Part shown: piece after piece, positions 1 through 8,053 of the stretch | Position numbering within the stretch: the first letter of the stretch is position 1 | How the letters are laid out: each line of letters opens with the position of its first letter | Source of the DNA: Colwellia sp. | Lineage (GTDB): Bacteria; Pseudomonadota; Gammaproteobacteria; Enterobacterales; Alteromonadaceae | Length of the DNA stretch: 32,790 nt | Reading direction: 5' to 3' | NCBI GenBank assembly: GCA_026196955.1 | Contig: JAPHTO010000159.1 | Span: 1 to 32,790 of the forward strand | Notes under the pieces: model-generated | Told to the model about the DNA's origin: nothing | The model's database searches: none | What the model saw: the letters and a program-made list of their open reading frames with translations, nothing else | Made by a program: the position numbers and the translations under genes

Positions 1-623
1 CCTGATTTAACAAAACCGCCACCATTAGTACGGTAATTCGTTTTATCGATATATTTTGCCGTGCCAGCCCATTTTGCCCCATCGGGCTTTTTAGGCATTT
101 CTTTAAAAAGGCCGTTAGCAGTCATGGGTTTGAACATTGAAAAGGCAAGCCACTTTCCATCTGGTGACCATGCGATATCACTTGGAGATTGTTGTAAATT
201 AGTCACTCGCGCTGTTTGTCCACTATCTAACCAACGAACGTAAAGTTGATTGCTACCTTCTACAGCCGAAGTATAAGCAAGTTGCTGACCATTAGGGGAA
301 ATACGTGGCATGCGATAACTTGCTTTCCCAGAAAGTAATGGACGATGATCGCTGCCATCAATATTTATTTGCCAGAGATTTGTGCGAGTATTGTCAGCCA
401 TAATGTCAAAAGCGCGGCGCTCATAAATAATGAAATCCCCTTCTGGGTCAACACTAGGGCTTGCTGCATATTCAAGTTCAAAAATATCTTGATAGGTAAA
501 ACGCTTGTTATGCTCTGCCACAGCTATATTGGCATTGCTGACTATCAAAAGCAGCATTGATATCGCTTTGATAATAATGCGTCCGCATAGGTGAATAGAA
601 AACTTATTGTTATTTTTTTGCAT
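1..623 (-). CDS. S9-family (prolyl oligopeptidase-like) peptidase, N-terminal part, runs off the window
   Basis: Only the first 207 codons are inside the window; the C-terminal hydrolase domain lies beyond base 1. The ATG at 623-621 follows a purine-rich ribosome site (AAGGAAAGGA). Residues 1 to about 36 form a signal peptide: basic start, hydrophobic core ISMLLLIVSNA, then AVA, so the enzyme is exported. After it come blades of a WD40/TolB-like (PD40) beta-propeller, with the repeats SPSVDPEGDFIIYERR, MPRISPNGQQLAYTS and DIAWSPDGKWLAFSM. The later stretch LFKEMPKKPDGAKWAG is typical of the propeller of exported S9 peptidases in marine gammaproteobacteria, which release dipeptides or trim peptides in the periplasm. 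The catalytic Ser-Asp-His cannot be checked, so a plain TolB-like propeller protein remains possible. It is divergent from the spondin unit and shares its 220-bp regulatory region. Confidence 0.8.
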   Translation of the reverse strand, partial: MQKNNNKFSIHLCGRIIIKAISMLLLIVSNANIAVAEHNKRFTYQDIFELEYAASPSVDPEGDFIIYERRAFDIMADNTRTNLWQINIDGSDHRPLLSGKASYRMPRISPNGQQLAYTSAVEGSNQLYVRWLDSGQTARVTNLQQSPSDIAWSPDGKWLAFSMFKPMTANGLFKEMPKKPDGAKWAGTAKYIDKTNYRTNGGGFVKS

Positions 624-657
624 TATTCCTTTCCTTTTCGATTATTCCTGATAAGTC

Positions 658-686
658 ATTCTAGACTAAGAATGCGCATCTAAGAA
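658..686 (-). promoter_or_regulatory. Possible sigma-70 promoter of the S9 peptidase gene
   Basis: On the minus strand, TAGAAT (658-663) is a 5 of 6 match to the -10 consensus. TTCTTA (681-686) lies exactly 17 bp upstream but is a weak -35 (3 of 6). Transcription would start near 651, leaving a leader of about 28 bases. Inferred from sequence only. Confidence 0.4.
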
Positions 687-721
687 AATATTTATTTGAA
701 TAACCGAGTTTAATAACTACT

Positions 722-771
722 GTGATAAATTTGTGATAGTTAAACAATCAAATCGTGATAACTACGTGACT
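722..771 (+). promoter_or_regulatory. Phased direct-repeat array, probable OmpR/PhoB-type operator
   Basis: GTGATA occurs at 722-727, 733-738 and 755-760, and GTGACT at 766-771. The spacings are 11, 22 and 11 bp, so all copies lie on one face of the helix; the slot at 744 is degenerate (ACAATC). Tandem half-sites 11 bp apart are the known arrangement for dimers of OmpR/PhoB-family regulators. The last copy would overlap the -35 region of a promoter whose -10 could be CATACT at 792-797. The nearby gene at 2360 encodes a regulator of this family, so autoregulation of the spondin unit is the simplest reading. Which regulator binds is inference. Confidence 0.6.
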
Positions 772-843
772 TTACTGCAATAACTTGACGACATACTTAC
801 TCTTGCAATTTCATCAACAATGAACAAAAAGAGGGAAAGCGTC

Positions 844-1557
844 ATGAAAACAGCTATCAACAAAATCAGTACTATCGTCTGCGTTAGCACAATACTGCTC
901 GCAAGCACCGCAGCACAGGCACAAGATTTATCCATTACCTTAACGAATTTAAGCCAAGGCTTACATTTTACACCGATAATCAGTGCCGCTCATGCTGCAG
1001 ATAATCATATGTTTATGGTGGGAGAGGCCGCTTCATCAGAATTACAAATGATGGCTGAAGGTGGCGATATTTCTGGTTTATCAAGCATGTTAAGTAATGC
1101 CAATGCAAATATAGACGAAAATCCAGCAAGTGGTTTATTAGCACCAGGCATGTCGACAAGTTATACACTCACTAATGATGCCGCCAATACGCATTTATCT
1201 TTAACCACAATGATACTACCTACTAATGATGGTTTTGTTGGTTTAGATGGCTGGGAAATTCCAACAGAAGCAGGCACTTATACTATCTACTTAAATGCTT
1301 ATGATGCTGGCACTGAGGCTAATAATGAATTGGTTAACGGTGGTGGTGCTCCCGGTGTATTAGGTATTCCTGCAGCTCCCGGTGGCGATTCTGGCACGGG
1401 TGGTACAGGCATCACAGATATGGAAAGCAACGCCATGATTCATATTCACCGCGGTAACTTAGGTGATGACAACGATATGGCGGGAAACAGTGATTTAAAT
1501 AATACCATTCATCGCTGGTTAAACCCTGTTGCTAAACTCACGATTACTATTCAATAA
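844..1557 (+). CDS. Secreted spondin-domain protein
   Basis: A 237-residue exported protein with one Spondin_N domain (approximately residues 29-237). The start at 844 is preferred over the in-frame ATG at 820 because AGAGGGAAAG (830-839) sits just before it and the protein then opens with a clean signal peptide, cut after AQA at residue 26. Domain features are the opening strand ITLTNLSQGLHFTP, the MFMVGEAASSEL segment, the TNDGFVGL stretch and the acidic YDAGTEANNE motif. A glycine-rich loop (VNGGGAPGVLGIPAAPGG) follows. In animals the F-spondin N-terminal domain is an extracellular-matrix module; the role of bacterial versions is not known to me. Adhesion or matrix binding is only a guess. 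It is first in a unit with a second spondin protein (9-bp gap) and a two-component pair. Confidence 0.85.
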   Translation: MKTAINKISTIVCVSTILLASTAAQAQDLSITLTNLSQGLHFTPIISAAHAADNHMFMVGEAASSELQMMAEGGDISGLSSMLSNANANIDENPASGLLAPGMSTSYTLTNDAANTHLSLTTMILPTNDGFVGLDGWEIPTEAGTYTIYLNAYDAGTEANNELVNGGGAPGVLGIPAAPGGDSGTGGTGITDMESNAMIHIHRGNLGDDNDMAGNSDLNNTIHRWLNPVAKLTITIQ

Positions 1558-1566
1558 GGGGGCACT

Positions 1567-2307
1567 ATGTTTACCTTTATCAGCAAACAAAATGATTCAA
1601 GTCGGTTTGGAAAAATATTACTGAGTGGAGTACTTGCGCTAACGTTATCAGCCTGTAATCACGATGATGATGATCCTGTAGTCGTAACACCACCACCTCC
1701 GCCACCACCCGCTGAATATAGCTATAGCGTAACCATCACTAATTTAACTTACGCACAACCGCTTTCTCCGCTAGCCGTATTACTTCACGGTGATAATACC
1801 ATGTGGATGGTTGGCAGTAGTGCATCAGAGCCTTTAGAGAAATTAGCTGAAAGTGGCGACAGTGCAGATCTATTAGCCGAAGCAGGTGTTTTAGCGTCAG
1901 CTTCAGATACAGGCGTACTTTTACCTGGTGCTTCAAGCTCTGTCACTGTCTCAACGACGGATAGAATGGCAACGCATTTTACCAGTGCAACTATGTTAGT
2001 GAATACAAATGACGCTTTCTCAGGTCTAACTGGTGTAGACATATCAACTCTAGCAGTTGATGAATCAAAATCATGGAATTTAAATGTTTATGATTCAGGC
2101 ACCGAAGCAAACACTGAAGCAATGGGAACTATCCCAGGGCCAGCTGATGGCGGTGCTGGTTTTGATGCTGCAAGAGATGATGTCAACTTTGTTGCATATC
2201 ACTCTGGTGTTGTCAGCCAAGATGATGGATTAACAAGCTCTGTACTTACTCAAGCACATAGGTTTGATAACCCAGCGATAAAATTAACAATAACACGAAC
2301 AAAGTAG
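1567..2307 (+). CDS. Spondin-domain lipoprotein
   Basis: A 246-residue protein with a lipoprotein signal peptide: lipobox LSAC with the lipidated cysteine at residue 30. An acidic run (NHDDDD) and a seven-proline linker (residues 42-48) then hold the domain away from the membrane. Residues about 51-246 form a Spondin_N domain paralogous to the upstream gene, with VTITNLTYAQPLSPLAV, NTNDAFSGL and the acidic NVYDSGTEANTE. There is no Asp at +2 after the cysteine (it is Asn), so outer-membrane sorting is plausible but not certain. The ribosome site AAGGGGGC (1556-1563) supports the start. The two paralogues, one free and one lipid-anchored, probably act together at the cell surface or in the periplasm. 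That is inference from the tandem arrangement. Confidence 0.85.
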   Translation: MFTFISKQNDSSRFGKILLSGVLALTLSACNHDDDDPVVVTPPPPPPPAEYSYSVTITNLTYAQPLSPLAVLLHGDNTMWMVGSSASEPLEKLAESGDSADLLAEAGVLASASDTGVLLPGASSSVTVSTTDRMATHFTSATMLVNTNDAFSGLTGVDISTLAVDESKSWNLNVYDSGTEANTEAMGTIPGPADGGAGFDAARDDVNFVAYHSGVVSQDDGLTSSVLTQAHRFDNPAIKLTITRTK

Positions 2308-2314
2308 CGTGAGC

Positions 2315-2348
2315 TTGGCCAATGGGTGCAAGTTCAGCCATTGGTCAA
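2315..2348 (+). promoter_or_regulatory. Intergenic hairpin between spondin and regulator genes
   Basis: TTGGCCAATGG (2315-2325) can pair with CCATTGGTCAA (2338-2348): 11 pairs including one G-U, with a 12-base loop. No run of U follows, so it is not a standard intrinsic terminator. It ends two bases before the ribosome site AGGACG (2351-2356) of the regulator gene. It could stabilise the spondin mRNA 3' end, mark a processing site, or limit translation of the regulator. All three are inference. Confidence 0.5.
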
Positions 2349-2359
2349 ACAGGACGCTC

Positions 2360-3103
2360 ATGAAAGATAAAATTTTAATTGTTGAAGATGAAGCTGATAT
2401 CGCCCACTTAATCCAAGTGCATTTAACTGAGCTAGATCTCGATTGTGATACTTGTGCAAACGGAGAACAAGCCTTAACACAAGCATTAACGAAAAATTAT
2501 CAACTCATATTGCTCGATGTCATGTTACCTGGCATAAGCGGTTTAGATATTTGTCGTCAACTTCGTCAAGAAAACCCTTTACAGGCTATTTTAATGCTAA
2601 CGTCAAAAACATCAGAAACAGACAGAGTACTCGGACTTGAGCTAGGCGCTGATGACTATATGACCAAGCCATTTAGCGTTCGAGAATTACAAGCAAGAGT
2701 ACGTACCCATTTAAGGCGTGTACATGCGCTCAATGGTAATGCACATAATGCCAACATTAATTCTGCTACCGTCGCACAAGACAACACTCACGCTACCACC
2801 TGTATAGGGCAATTATTAATAGATCATCGTTATCATCAAGTGACTTATAAAGATCAAGCCATTAATTTAACCTCAACTGAGTTTGAGCTGATTGATTTCT
2901 TCTCTAAACACCCTGATCAGGTTTTTTCCAGAACACAGTTACTCGATAGCGTATGGGGCTATAACCATAGCGGTTATGAACATACGGTAAATTCTCATAT
3001 TAATCGCTTGCGCAATAAATTAGAGCAAGATTGCAGTGAGCCTCAAATTATTCAAACCGTTTGGGGTGTCGGCTATAAACTCAACTCAGCAGGTGTGCAT
3101 TAA
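2360..3103 (+). CDS. OmpR/PhoB-family response regulator
   Basis: A 247-residue two-component regulator. The receiver domain (residues 3-118) has the acidic pair E9/D10, phospho-acceptor D53 in LILLDVMLPG, T81 and K103. The C-terminal winged-helix DNA-binding domain (approximately 150-245) has the ELIDFFSKHPDQVFSR and NSHINRLRNKLE signatures and the final VWGVGYKL. The start at 2360 is chosen because AGGACG precedes it and MKDKILIVED is the normal opening; longer in-frame versions add a non-conserved tail. A linker of about 30 residues rich in Asn and Ala (NGNAHNANINSATVAQDN) is longer than usual. The stop TAA shares a base with an ATG at 3103. The 11-bp repeat array at 722-771 is the likely operator. 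The cognate kinase is the gene at 3162. Confidence 0.95.
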   Translation: MKDKILIVEDEADIAHLIQVHLTELDLDCDTCANGEQALTQALTKNYQLILLDVMLPGISGLDICRQLRQENPLQAILMLTSKTSETDRVLGLELGADDYMTKPFSVRELQARVRTHLRRVHALNGNAHNANINSATVAQDNTHATTCIGQLLIDHRYHQVTYKDQAINLTSTEFELIDFFSKHPDQVFSRTQLLDSVWGYNHSGYEHTVNSHINRLRNKLEQDCSEPQIIQTVWGVGYKLNSAGVH

Positions 3104-3165
3104 TGATGACTTATCAATATCCACCTTCACAAATTATGCTTTGGCAGCTAAGAGCTTTCCTATGA
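3103..3165 (+). CDS. Possible 20-codon linking ORF between regulator and kinase
   Basis: The regulator's TAA shares its last base with ATGATG at 3103. That frame reads MMTYQYPPSQIMLWQLRAFL and stops at TGA (3163-3165), which overlaps the kinase ATG (3162-3164). The ORF therefore joins both neighbours through overlapping stop/start codons and would carry ribosomes from the regulator to the kinase start. No known peptide family is recognised and no strong ribosome site of its own is needed or seen. It may be chance, since the kinase also has AAGAG (3150-3154) before its start. Confidence 0.3.
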   Translation: MMTYQYPPSQIMLWQLRAFL

Positions 3166-4640
3166 CACTTTCTTTATATCAACGCTTAGCATTAGTGGTT
3201 TGCTTTGCCTTTACTCTACTCGCATCCTTGATTTTTTATTGGAGTAACTCGCTTGCTGAGCAATCAAAGTTCCAAGCCGAGCAAAAATTACATATCCAAC
3301 TTGCCGAGCATTTGGCCCACGACAATCCTTTATTGCAAGATGGTGTTTATGACAAAGCCGCCTTAGAAAACTTATTTCATACCTTGATGTTATTAGGACC
3401 TGCTTTCGAGTTTTATTTTCTCGACCCTGCTGGCAACATTGTCACTTATTCAGCCGATCCCGCTAAAATAAAACGTAAAGTGGTTGATTTAAGCCCTATT
3501 GTGGCGTTGATTGCCAACCCAACAGCCGTGCCTATTTTTGCTGACGATCCTCGAAGCTTACAGGGGCAAAAGATATTTTCTGCCGCCCCGATATATCATG
3601 GTGATAATTTACAAGGGTATTTGTACGTTATTATTGGCGGTGAAATTTATGACTCTATTTTCAGCCAAGTTAAAAATGATAAATATTTGCAGCAATATGG
3701 CACACTTGTCATTGGCGCCCTAGTACTATTATTGATTATATTATTAGCCGTGTTTCGCTATTTTACTGCACCAATCAGAAGACTAAGCCATGAAATGCAA
3801 GCGATTAAAGCCGTCAACTTTGATCAAACTAAGGTCACTTTAAGCCCATGGCAAAGCTCTCATAACAATGAAGTGCATTATTTAGGTAACACCTTTAATA
3901 CCATGGTGACTCAAATTAACCAACAATTTGCCCAACTCACAGAAAATGATCGCATCAGACGAGAGCTACTTGCACACTTATCTCATGATTTACGTACTCC
4001 TCTTGCGACCATGCAAGGGTATATTGAAACGTTAACTATTAAAAACGCCCAATTAACGCAGCAAGAGCGTCTTGATTATTTAGCCACGGCTGGGCGTAAT
4101 GCGATGCAATTAAAGCGCTTAATTGACCAAATTTTTGAATTAGCCCACTTAGAAGATGGGCAAGTGACAGTCAATTTAGAAACATTCGCCATTGGTGAAT
4201 TACTGCACGATATCATTGCCAAATTCGCCTTGAAGGCAAAAGAAAAACAAATCAAGTTAACATTACGACCTGAGCAATGCCGATTTATTGTTTATTCTGA
4301 TATTGCCAAGTTAGAACGGATAATCACTAACTTGTTGGAGAATGCGCTCAGACACACAGATAAAAAGGGCGAGGTACTCATTGAGGTTTCACAATTAACC
4401 GATAAAATTAAAATTTCGGTAACCGACAATGGTACTGGCATCAGCAAAGAAGATATCGCTTATATTTTTGATGCGAGATACCGTGCAAGTAATGCTAGCG
4501 ATGATAGTACTCCTCATGCTGGTTTAGGCTTAGCCATTAGCCAAAAACTCAGCCGTATCCTAAATTCAGAAATAGTTGTTGAGAGCCAGTTAGGACAAGG
4601 AAGTTGCTTTTCGCTTTCTCTTCAACAAGTCAGTCATTAA
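3162..4640 (+). CDS. Membrane sensor histidine kinase, partner of the upstream regulator
   Basis: A 492-residue inner-membrane kinase. Transmembrane segments lie at about residues 8-28 and 181-199, with a periplasmic sensor region of about 150 residues between them that contains FEFYFLDPAGNIVTYS, a PAS/Cache-like strand pattern. A HAMP domain follows, then HisKA with phospho-acceptor H275 in AHLSHDLRTPL. The ATPase domain has an N-box (LLENALRH, N394), a G1 box (DNGTGI, 422-427) and a G2 box (GLGLA, 454-458). The start at 3162 gives a normal N-terminus; upstream in-frame codons lie within the regulator gene. Being in one operon with two spondin proteins suggests that it senses an envelope or surface state. 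The ligand is unknown. Confidence 0.93.
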   Translation: MTLSLYQRLALVVCFAFTLLASLIFYWSNSLAEQSKFQAEQKLHIQLAEHLAHDNPLLQDGVYDKAALENLFHTLMLLGPAFEFYFLDPAGNIVTYSADPAKIKRKVVDLSPIVALIANPTAVPIFADDPRSLQGQKIFSAAPIYHGDNLQGYLYVIIGGEIYDSIFSQVKNDKYLQQYGTLVIGALVLLLIILLAVFRYFTAPIRRLSHEMQAIKAVNFDQTKVTLSPWQSSHNNEVHYLGNTFNTMVTQINQQFAQLTENDRIRRELLAHLSHDLRTPLATMQGYIETLTIKNAQLTQQERLDYLATAGRNAMQLKRLIDQIFELAHLEDGQVTVNLETFAIGELLHDIIAKFALKAKEKQIKLTLRPEQCRFIVYSDIAKLERIITNLLENALRHTDKKGEVLIEVSQLTDKIKISVTDNGTGISKEDIAYIFDARYRASNASDDSTPHAGLGLAISQKLSRILNSEIVVESQLGQGSCFSLSLQQVSH

Positions 4641-4666
4641 TATTAAATAATGTGTATTAGGGGCTG

Positions 4667-5701
4667 TTAATATTGGGTTTGTGCGGTAAGTGCCAAAATA
4701 TTCTCTTGAGCATCAACAAGCTGTTGGCTAACGCGCTTATGGTGCTGAACCGCTTGCTCAAGAGGTATAGAACAAATTGCGCTATTCTGCTCAGCAATCA
4801 TAATATTATTTTCCCCTGAAATGATTGCTTGTAGCGCAGCCACGCCCATTTTAGTCGCCAATAACCTATCTTTAGGGACAGGTGAACCACCTCGCTGGAT
4901 ATGACCTAAAACACAAGCAGTACAGTCAATATCAGCGGCTTTATTAAGTTGCTCAGCTAAGTTAGCAGCACCATCAGGCCATAGATTTTCAGCAATAACA
5001 ATAATATAGCTAGTGTGACGATTTTCTTTAGCGGTTTTAATTTCTTTTGCAAGTTCAATTATTTTAGCTTGCTGATCGTCAATACAAAAGTTCTCAAAAG
5101 ACAGTACCTGCTCTGCGGCGCAAGCGATCCCGACATTAAAGGTGATATGACCGCTATGTCGTCCCATCAGCTCAACAATAAATATACGTTCAAAAGCATC
5201 GGCAGTGTCGCGAATTTTATCAATGGCCTCAATGGCTGTATTAACAGCTGTCGCAAAGCCAATAGTAAAGTCAGTACCATCAAGATCATTATCTATGGTA
5301 CCGGGTATCCCGATAAGTTGACCATGCCAAAGGGGTTGTAAAGCCAGCAGACCATTAAAAGAGCCATCGCCGCCAATCACGACTAAGGCATCAATATTGT
5401 TATCTTTAAGGGTATTTACCGACTGCTTAAGACCTTGTTGCGTTAACATTTGCGGGCAGCGAGCACTTTTTAAAATAGTACCGCCTCGATGAATGATGCC
5501 ATTAACATCTTTTAGGGTTAATACTTTTGCTTGGGCAATATTTTCCTCGTAAACCAAACCATTATAGCCGTGATAAAAACCTATCACTTCAATATGGTAA
5601 TGGTGTGCTGCTAACACTAAAGCACGTATCGCAGCATTCATCCCTGGTGCATCGCCGCCACTGGTTAATATGCCTATACGTTTTATATTCGTGCTATCCA
5701 T
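4667..5701 (-). CDS. pfkA: ATP-dependent 6-phosphofructokinase
   Basis: A 344-residue group I phosphofructokinase, which converts fructose 6-phosphate to fructose 1,6-bisphosphate in cytoplasmic glycolysis. The P-loop-like GILTSGGDAPGMNAAIR lies at 10-26. GGDGS (110-114) and PGTIDND (133-139) keep glycines at both positions that separate ATP enzymes from pyrophosphate-dependent ones (Asp and Lys in the latter). D137 is the catalytic base, and MGRHSGH (179-185) binds substrate. It is some 20 residues longer than E. coli PfkA (320), mainly at the two ends. AAGGA precedes the start. It stands alone, convergent with the kinase gene with only 26 bp between them and no clear terminator there. Confidence 0.95.
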   Translation of the reverse strand: MDSTNIKRIGILTSGGDAPGMNAAIRALVLAAHHYHIEVIGFYHGYNGLVYEENIAQAKVLTLKDVNGIIHRGGTILKSARCPQMLTQQGLKQSVNTLKDNNIDALVVIGGDGSFNGLLALQPLWHGQLIGIPGTIDNDLDGTDFTIGFATAVNTAIEAIDKIRDTADAFERIFIVELMGRHSGHITFNVGIACAAEQVLSFENFCIDDQQAKIIELAKEIKTAKENRHTSYIIVIAENLWPDGAANLAEQLNKAADIDCTACVLGHIQRGGSPVPKDRLLATKMGVAALQAIISGENNIMIAEQNSAICSIPLEQAVQHHKRVSQQLVDAQENILALTAQTQY

Positions 5702-5796
5702 TTGATATTCCTTTTTATATCAATATTAATATAACTATATCACCTGTATTAAGGTTAGCTAGCCATTAATGCTAATTGATAGTGCAAATTCCAAGC

Positions 5797-5833
5797 AAAA
5801 AAAATCCCCAATATGACTTAACAATATTGGGGA
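5797..5833 (-). terminator. Intrinsic terminator after obgE
   Basis: Read on the minus strand, a 10-bp stem TCCCCAATAT / ATATTGGGGA (5833-5824 with 5814-5805) has a 9-base loop and is followed by eight U (5804-5797). It lies 28 bases past the obgE stop. Confidence 0.9.
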
Positions 5834-5861
5834 ATTATATTAACCGAATTAAAGAGAGGCT

Positions 5862-7028
<1,167 letters not shown>

Positions 7029-7123
7029 TTACACAACCCTAATGTCTAGTGGTTTATATATTGCTAGTATAAACGATTTTTAAATTTTAAAAAATCGCTA
7101 CAATAAGAACATAATGAATAGAT

Positions 7124-7154
7124 AAAAAAAAACCTCGCATGATGCGAGGTTTTT
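7124..7154. terminator. Terminator after rpmA, usable on both strands
   Basis: CCTCGCA (7133-7139) and TGCGAGG (7143-7149) form a 7-bp GC-rich stem with a TGA loop. Flanking A and T runs (A 7124-7132, T 7150-7154) extend the stem. On the minus strand nine U follow it, which suits the end of the rplU-rpmA transcript; on the plus strand five U follow. Confidence 0.9.
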
Positions 7155-7172
7155 AGAAAATCGACGCTAAGA

Positions 7173-7430
7173 TTAATCAGCAATGATGCTAACAAACTTA
7201 CGATTTTTTGGACCTTTAACATCAAACTGAACTTTACCGTCAGCTAATGCGAATAAAGTGTGGTCTTTACCGATACCCATATTGCTACCAGCGTGGAAAC
7301 GTGTACCACGTTGACGAACAATGATGTTACCTGCTAACACTGATTCACCACCAAAACGTTTAACACCTAAACGTTTAGCTTCTGAATCACGACCATTTCG
7401 TGTACTACCTGCAGCTTTCTTATGTGCCAT
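7173..7430 (-). CDS. rpmA: 50S ribosomal protein L27
   Basis: An 85-residue protein of the usual bacterial length. It opens [20 protein letters not shown], with the flexible basic N-terminal tail that reaches the peptidyl-transferase centre. The conserved [20 protein letters not shown] and [17 protein letters not shown] segments follow. AGGAGC lies before the start. It is 16 bp downstream of rplU and cotranscribed with it, ending at the terminator at 7124-7154. Confidence 0.98.
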   Translation of the reverse strand: MAHKKAAGSTRNGRDSEAKRLGVKRFGGESVLAGNIIVRQRGTRFHAGSNMGIGKDHTLFALADGKVQFDVKGPKNRKFVSIIAD

Positions 7431-7446
7431 GTCAAAATGCTCCTAA

Positions 7447-7758
7447 TTAGCCGTTAATACCAGTAATCTTCACTTCAGTGAACCATTGACGATGGCCCGC
7501 TTGTTTGCGTGAATGCTTACGACGTTTGAATTTTACAATAGTAATTTTATCAGCACGACCTTGTTTTACAACCTCAGCCACTACTTTACCACCAGCAACG
7601 TAAGGCGCGCCTACATTGATGTTTTCGCCATCGGCGATCATTAAAACGTTATCAAATTCTACTGCTGCGCCTACTTCAAGCTCAAGCTTTTCTAGACGAA
7701 CTGTTTGTCCTTCGGTTACACGATGCTGTTTACCACCGCTTTGGAATACCGCGTACAT
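7447..7758 (-). CDS. rplU: 50S ribosomal protein L21
   Basis: The 103-residue product matches the family length when started at 7758 ([14 protein letters not shown]). A longer in-frame start at 7779 adds seven non-conserved residues and lacks a ribosome site, while CGGAG stands just before 7758. The C-terminal basic segment [16 protein letters not shown] binds 23S rRNA. First gene of the rplU-rpmA unit, behind the promoter at 7834-7862. Confidence 0.97.
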   Translation of the reverse strand: MYAVFQSGGKQHRVTEGQTVRLEKLELEVGAAVEFDNVLMIADGENINVGAPYVAGGKVVAEVVKQGRADKITIVKFKRRKHSRKQAGHRQWFTEVKITGING

Positions 7759-7833
7759 AGCTACTCCGTACTGCGCCACTTTACTAGTTAGTTAAAAGTT
7801 ATATGACGCTAAATTTAAAAATATAGGGCGCGA

Positions 7834-7862
7834 ATTCTACGCGAAGAAAACCGCTAGGGCAA
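7834..7862 (-). promoter_or_regulatory. rplU promoter with GC-rich discriminator
   Basis: Minus strand: TTGCCC (7862-7857), a 17-bp spacer, then TAGAAT (7839-7834). The bases after the -10 box are CGCGCCC, a GC-rich discriminator of the kind found at growth-rate-controlled ribosomal promoters that (p)ppGpp and DksA inhibit. The predicted leader is about 68 bases. The spacing and -10 match are good; stringent control is inferred. Confidence 0.65.
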
Positions 7863-8053
7863 GTATAAAAGTGATCATTTATAAAGTTTTTAATCCATTT
7901 GATAATTTAGCTAACTTAATTACCAACAAAGTCATTATAAACCCCTTAGCTAGGCTTTAATATCAGTAAATTTAGTGTAGAATTTAGTCCATAAAAGCCC
8001 CATCCAAATAGTGGTTAAATATAAACCACCTAGCCCAAGTGGAAATTAAGTAA

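Noticed and set aside
61-560. Plus-strand ORFs near the left edge
   Set aside because: They are antisense shadows of the S9 peptidase propeller, which has a signal peptide and repeated blade motifs.
820-843. Upstream ATG as start of the first spondin gene
   Set aside because: The ATG at 844 has the ribosome site and gives a proper signal peptide; the longer form adds a charged, non-signal tail.
2309-2359. Extended N-terminus of the response regulator
   Set aside because: The extra 17 residues come from the hairpin region and are not part of the receiver fold; AGGACG points to 2360.
5015-5341. 108-codon plus-strand ORF inside pfkA
   Set aside because: Antisense to a complete conserved gene; Cys/Phe/Ile-rich composition with no recognisable domain.
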